Shown here one piece after another: positions 60,473 to 64,000 of a stretch of 64,000 bases of DNA. Source of the stretch: Natrinema halophilum (GTDB lineage: Archaea; Halobacteriota; Halobacteria; Halobacteriales; Natrialbaceae); contig NZ_CP058601.1 of assembly GCF_013402815.2 (NCBI RefSeq), positions 3,782,001 to 3,846,000 of the forward strand, given 5' to 3'. Each line of letters begins with the position of its first letter. Position 1 is the first letter of the stretch. A model generated the notes under the pieces. That model was not told the origin of the DNA, searched no databases, and saw only the letters and a list, made by a program, of their open reading frames with translations. The position numbers and the translations under genes are program-made.

Positions 60473-62602
60473 ATGGAATCGGGAAAGAAATCGTTAGAAG
60501 AACTGACGACAGCAGGGGTGTTCCATGTTCCGGAGTACCAGCGGTACTACTCGTGGACCGAGCCGGAGTGGGACGACCTCTGGACTGACCTCTACACGCT
60601 ACCTCCGGACAAACAGCACTACTTCGGGACGATCATCATCCAGAAGACGGACGAAACGGAAAGCGGCGGGAGTACTGGTGGATACGGCTCTTCCAGAGAG
60701 AAACCGATCAACCTCCTCATCGATGGCCAACAGCGCCTCACCTCACTTGCACTGCTGGTGCGCTCAATGACGGAGTGTCTGGAAGAGATCGCACCGGAGA
60801 CGGATCACGAGGCCGAGATACTCGGTGACGTCGAAGAGATGCGCGAGACGCTTCTCATTGAGGACAACATCTACCAGCTCCAATTACTTGACGAGGAGGA
60901 CAACAAGTATCTCGAATGGCTGCTTACCGGGCACGACGTTCACGAACCGGAGCGCCCGTCCCAGCGGAAGATGATCGAGGCGAAGGAATACTTCGACGAG
61001 CAACTCGATGATCTCACTGCGTCCCCTGATGTTAATCCTGTAGACGTCGCCACCGAACTCAAGCAACTCTGGGAGACCATCCTCGAACTCGAACTGATGG
61101 TGTACGTCGTTGACGCAGCCAACCCGGAGAAGGCGACACTCATCTTCGACAGCGTCAACGACCGCGGCCGGTCACTCTCAACGTTCGACAAGACGAAGTC
61201 CTTCCTGATGCGGATGGCATACCTCGCTGCTGACGACGAAGGTGAGGCCCAAGCCACCATTCGCCGCATTCGGCAGTCCTTCGGAGAGATGTACAACGAC
61301 CACCAGACGATGCTGGAGTCACCGTACGTCACCGACATCAGCGACGATGCGGTTCAACGGTACCACTTCATCTCGTACTTCGACTGGTCGAACTCCGACG
61401 AGTACAGCGATCCCGCCTTCCTCACCGAACTGAAAGAACACGTTCGCACGCTTCGAAGGGAAGACCCTCAAGCGTGCTTGGAATACATCCGCAACTACAC
61501 CAACAGCTTGGAGCGCGGGTTCAACGCGTTAGCGAAAGTACTCGACCGTACTGGCGACGACGACATCTCGACGCTTGTCCAGCGGATACATCGCCTGCGT
61601 CATGCGACGAAGTTCTACCCGTTGCTCCTCAAAGCCTAGCCGAACCTCGATGAGGACGGGAGACAGGATCTCCTGAACGCAATTGAGACGTACATCTTCC
61701 GCGTCTACTCTATTGGGAACCATCGGAGCCACACCGGTGAATCCAGCCTTTACGTCCGCACTCGGAACCTCAGCAAGGACAGCCCTGCCGATGTCTGGGT
61801 GAGCAAAGTCGTCTCCCTGATGAATCGATACGAGGACGACTCACAGTTCCGACGGTCACTGTCCGCTGCTGACCTCTACTCGAAAGCAAGCTCACAGGAT
61901 CTCCGGTACCTCTTCTACTTCTACAACGAACACCGAGCTGACGAGAAGGGTGAACGTGGGGGCCCGACGCTCTCGGAAGCAATGAGTAACGAATACACGG
62001 TCGAACACATCTGGCCACAGAGTCCTGACGGACTCCCTATCGAGGATGCCGACGAGTATTCTAGTCCCGAAGCTCGATATGACGCATATGTTCACCATCT
62101 CGGAAACCTCACATTGGCGAGCAGATCGTGGAACTCGAAGTGGGGAAATGCTGCGTTCGAGACAAAGCGCGACGACGGGTATGTAGAGTCGAAGCTCTGG
62201 GTGCAATGGGACATCCAAGACAACTACGACGAGTGGTCCGTCGCAAATATCGAGGACCGCGAGAAGGCGATAATCGAGTTCGTTCTCGAAGAATGGGCGA
62301 CCCCTGAGACACGCCTTGGCGGCGTTGAAGAACCTGCAGACGCCATTGACCGACTCACGACGGAGGAGCAGTTCGTCCTCAAGGCACTCCGCCAGAACAC
62401 CGGTGGCGCGGTTCGCCGTGTCATCCATGGAGATGTGTGCGAACTTTCCGATTCACCGTTTGACGATCCAAACTCGAACGGTACAGAACGAAACGAGGTG
62501 GGTTCGATTCTGAGTCGCCTCCAAAACGTCGGTCTCGCTGAGCAGAACAAGCATACCTGGTCACCCACCGACGAGGCGCTTTCAGTGGAGGCTCCTACCT
62601 AA
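60473..62602 (+). pseudogene. GmrSD-type restriction gene (DUF262-DUF1524) with an internal TAG
   Basis: One continuous frame of 710 codons interrupted once by TAG at 61637-61639. The first part has the DUF262/ParB-like core: VPEYQRYYSWTEPEWDDL and LLIDGQQRLTSL (the D-G-Q-Q-R NTPase motif). After the TAG the same frame gives PNLDEDGRQDLL, then the DUF1524 HNH nuclease with NEYTVEHIWPQSPDG and HHLGNLTLASRSWNSKWGN. A C-terminal winged-helix-like region follows. The intact type IV enzyme cuts modified (often glucosylated) phage DNA. A single nonsense change would split it; read-through or sequencing error are alternatives. Confidence 0.85.
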
Positions 62603-62887
62603 CGTTCGGTTTCTTCAATCCTTCTAAACCTCGCACTCCGAATTTTCGTTGGTGTCTGTGATCGGTGTGGTGGACTATGTGCCCCTGCCCTGAATCCACA
62701 GTGTCACCAGCACGGAACAACGAATCGCTGTAGAGACCCCACACGAGACTCAAGCAACGGGGTTTCTCTAGCAAAGACACTTGCCCGACTGAACAGATGA
62801 TAGGGAGTGATATATCGCCGTTGTCAAAGCTAAGCGGCGCTACACTGCTCCCCGTCGGTTTAGTTACTGTAGCGTCATGGGTGGCGT

Positions 62888-63355
62888 ATGAACTTGTGGC
62901 TCGTGCCTGTCGACGAAGCGTCTTTCCAGCGGACACTTGCTAAGCCAATCGACCTGTCGGACTGGGATGACCGGCCCGACACATTCCCCGAGTCCACCCG
63001 CGTTTGGGGCGTCCGGACTGATCCAGAACAGGGTTCTTGGGAGCGTAACCGTCGAAATCTTGAACGAATAGAGCGTGACGATCCGCTCCTGATCTACCGC
63101 AACTCGGAGAGCCGATACACCGCAACTGGGCGTGTCGGGCCAATGACCCATACGGACCACGTCCGCGACGAGTATTGGGACGGGGGCCCAGCACTCGACA
63201 TCTACGCCGTAGAGGACTACGACGACTCCATCGATATCGATCCGAAGACCGTTAATCGGTTGCTCGGTTACGAAGAGTCATTCTGGCCACAAGGATTCTG
63301 GCGAGTGAGTGACGATCGTCCAACGGAACGAGTCGTTCGGAAGTTCGACATCTGA
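62888..63355 (+). CDS. EVE/PUA-like domain protein
   Basis: A 155-residue protein, MNLWLVPVDEASFQRT, TRVWGVRTDPEQGSWERN, DPLLIYRNSESRYTATGRVG and EESFWPQGFWRVSDDRP. This is the fold order of EVE-type domains, which read modified bases in DNA or RNA and are often fused or adjacent to modification-dependent restriction enzymes. Its position just after the GmrSD-type gene supports such a role. The gap of about 285 bases upstream suggests its own promoter. Confidence 0.65.
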   Translation: MNLWLVPVDEASFQRTLAKPIDLSDWDDRPDTFPESTRVWGVRTDPEQGSWERNRRNLERIERDDPLLIYRNSESRYTATGRVGPMTHTDHVRDEYWDGGPALDIYAVEDYDDSIDIDPKTVNRLLGYEESFWPQGFWRVSDDRPTERVVRKFDI

Positions 63356-63378
63356 ATTGCCGGCAGGATTCTAAAATA

Positions 63379-63936
63379 TTAGTCTTTGAGCATCACCTCC
63401 GCTGCGTAGTCCAGATGTGGGGTTCGACGACCGCGGTACTCGAAAATGGCGTCGTTCAATGCTTCGCGGTAGATGTCTTGGATGGTCGCTTCGACTTCGT
63501 CACTCACATCACCGGTGACATGCTCGTCGATGAACCACGTCGTGGCTCTATCTGCTTCAAGATAGATGGCTGCGTCTTCGTACGCGGTCCATGCTGTGCG
63601 TCCGGTCCATCCGGCAATCCCTTCGTGGAGCCGCTCACCGACGACATGTTCGGCTGCGGTTTGCCATCTGGTTACGAGGTCGTCCGTGACCTCCGCAGCA
63701 TTCCGGACGATAGTAGTGAACGGTTGGACGGGTCGCCCGACCGCTTCGTGCGTGTCGATCGCGTCAAGCGCTTCGCTGCAAATGCGGTCAGCGATGAGAT
63801 CACGGTCAAGTTCCAGCGCTTCCAATTGAAGCGTCCCGCCGTGGTCTTTGACCGTGAGGCCGCTTCCGCCGCCAGCCTCCGCCCACGTTCGAACCGCGAT
63901 CCACAGCTCGCCGGTTCTAATGAGGTGGTTAGTCAC
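63379..63936 (-). CDS. Unknown helical protein with C-terminal paralogue fragment at 59.4 kb
   Basis: A 185-residue protein, MTNHLIRTGELWIAVRTWAEAGG ..., mostly helical, with HVVGERLHEGIAGW, IYLEADRATTWFIDEHV and the ending YRGRRTPHLDYAAEVMLKD. No family recognised. The same C-terminus appears as a truncated copy after the HhH gene. It converges on the EVE-like gene with 23 bases between the stops. The first 60 bases upstream run to the window edge. Confidence 0.55.
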   Translation of the reverse strand: MTNHLIRTGELWIAVRTWAEAGGGSGLTVKDHGGTLQLEALELDRDLIADRICSEALDAIDTHEAVGRPVQPFTTIVRNAAEVTDDLVTRWQTAAEHVVGERLHEGIAGWTGRTAWTAYEDAAIYLEADRATTWFIDEHVTGDVSDEVEATIQDIYREALNDAIFEYRGRRTPHLDYAAEVMLKD

Positions 63937-64000
63937 GTTCCCGTCGGAATTCCGATCGCGGTTATGCGCGCGAACGGTAACCTCGCAGGGCTTCTTCGGA
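63937..64000. other. Right edge of window
   Basis: Too short to interpret. It holds the upstream side of the unknown gene at 63379. Confidence 0.3.

Overview
The window is haloarchaeal chromosome, most likely from the Natrialbales (Natrinema/Haloterrigena/Natronorubrum-like). This rests on the acidic proteins, Tat-type secretion signals, TATA-box promoters close to start codons, a BHB-intron tRNA, a PGF-CTERM surface protein, several Halobacteria-restricted DUF families, and the RPA / double-histone / histone-deacetylase / CCA-transferase gene order that I remember from Haloferax. No species assignment is possible from sequence alone.

Layout. (1) 0.2-10.2 kb is core chromosome: a Tat-exported hydrolase, RNase P RNA (rnpB), a PQQ-like propeller, tRNA-Arg(GCG) with copies of its own 3' end, then an RPA-type ssDNA-binding protein, tandem histone, class II deacetylase, CCA-adding enzyme, intron-bearing tRNA-Asn, MoaB and a CAU tRNA. 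(2) 10.2-30.2 kb is a decayed integrative element in that CAU tRNA. It is flanked by ~115-bp repeats carrying tRNA 3' ends and ends at an integrase with two in-frame stops and a missing catalytic C-terminus. Its left part holds plasmid/virus-type small zinc proteins, a winged-helix protein, a strikingly AT-rich two-gene module (soluble protein plus 4-TM protein), and a VapBC-type pair. The rest holds exported or membrane proteins, including three CPBP proteases and several broken genes. (3) 30.2-33.7 kb is sparse: a PGF-CTERM protein, a PadR regulator, a cold-shock protein and about 1.5 kb of degenerate sequence. (4) 34.1-48.4 kb is core again: queuosine-precursor transporter, M29 aminopeptidase, azf-like glucose-6-phosphate dehydrogenase, aldo/keto reductase, LLM oxidoreductase, MptD aldolase, creatininase-family protein, ABC exporter, DUF192 protein, tRNA-Val and tRNA-Phe. 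(5) 48.5-64 kb, right after tRNA-Phe, is a DNA-processing/defence-like island: a five-gene operon Mre11-Rad50-NurA-(lone HAS-barrel)-HerA, a fragment of a second HerA, a KTSC protein, an OLD/TOPRIM nuclease, an HhH protein, a GmrSD-type restriction gene interrupted by TAG, an EVE-like protein and an unknown protein with a C-terminal copy elsewhere.

Functional picture. The core blocks provide RNA maturation (RNase P, CCA enzyme), chromatin and ssDNA binding (RPA, histone, deacetylase) and metabolism. The two accessory blocks sit directly downstream of tRNA genes, and three or four of the intron-less tRNAs here are followed by partial copies of their own 3' ends, so tRNA-targeted insertion has shaped the window repeatedly. 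The best candidates for an undescribed system are the AT-rich pair at 12.7-14.2 kb and the five-gene end-processing operon at 49-57 kb with its nuclease-rich neighbourhood.
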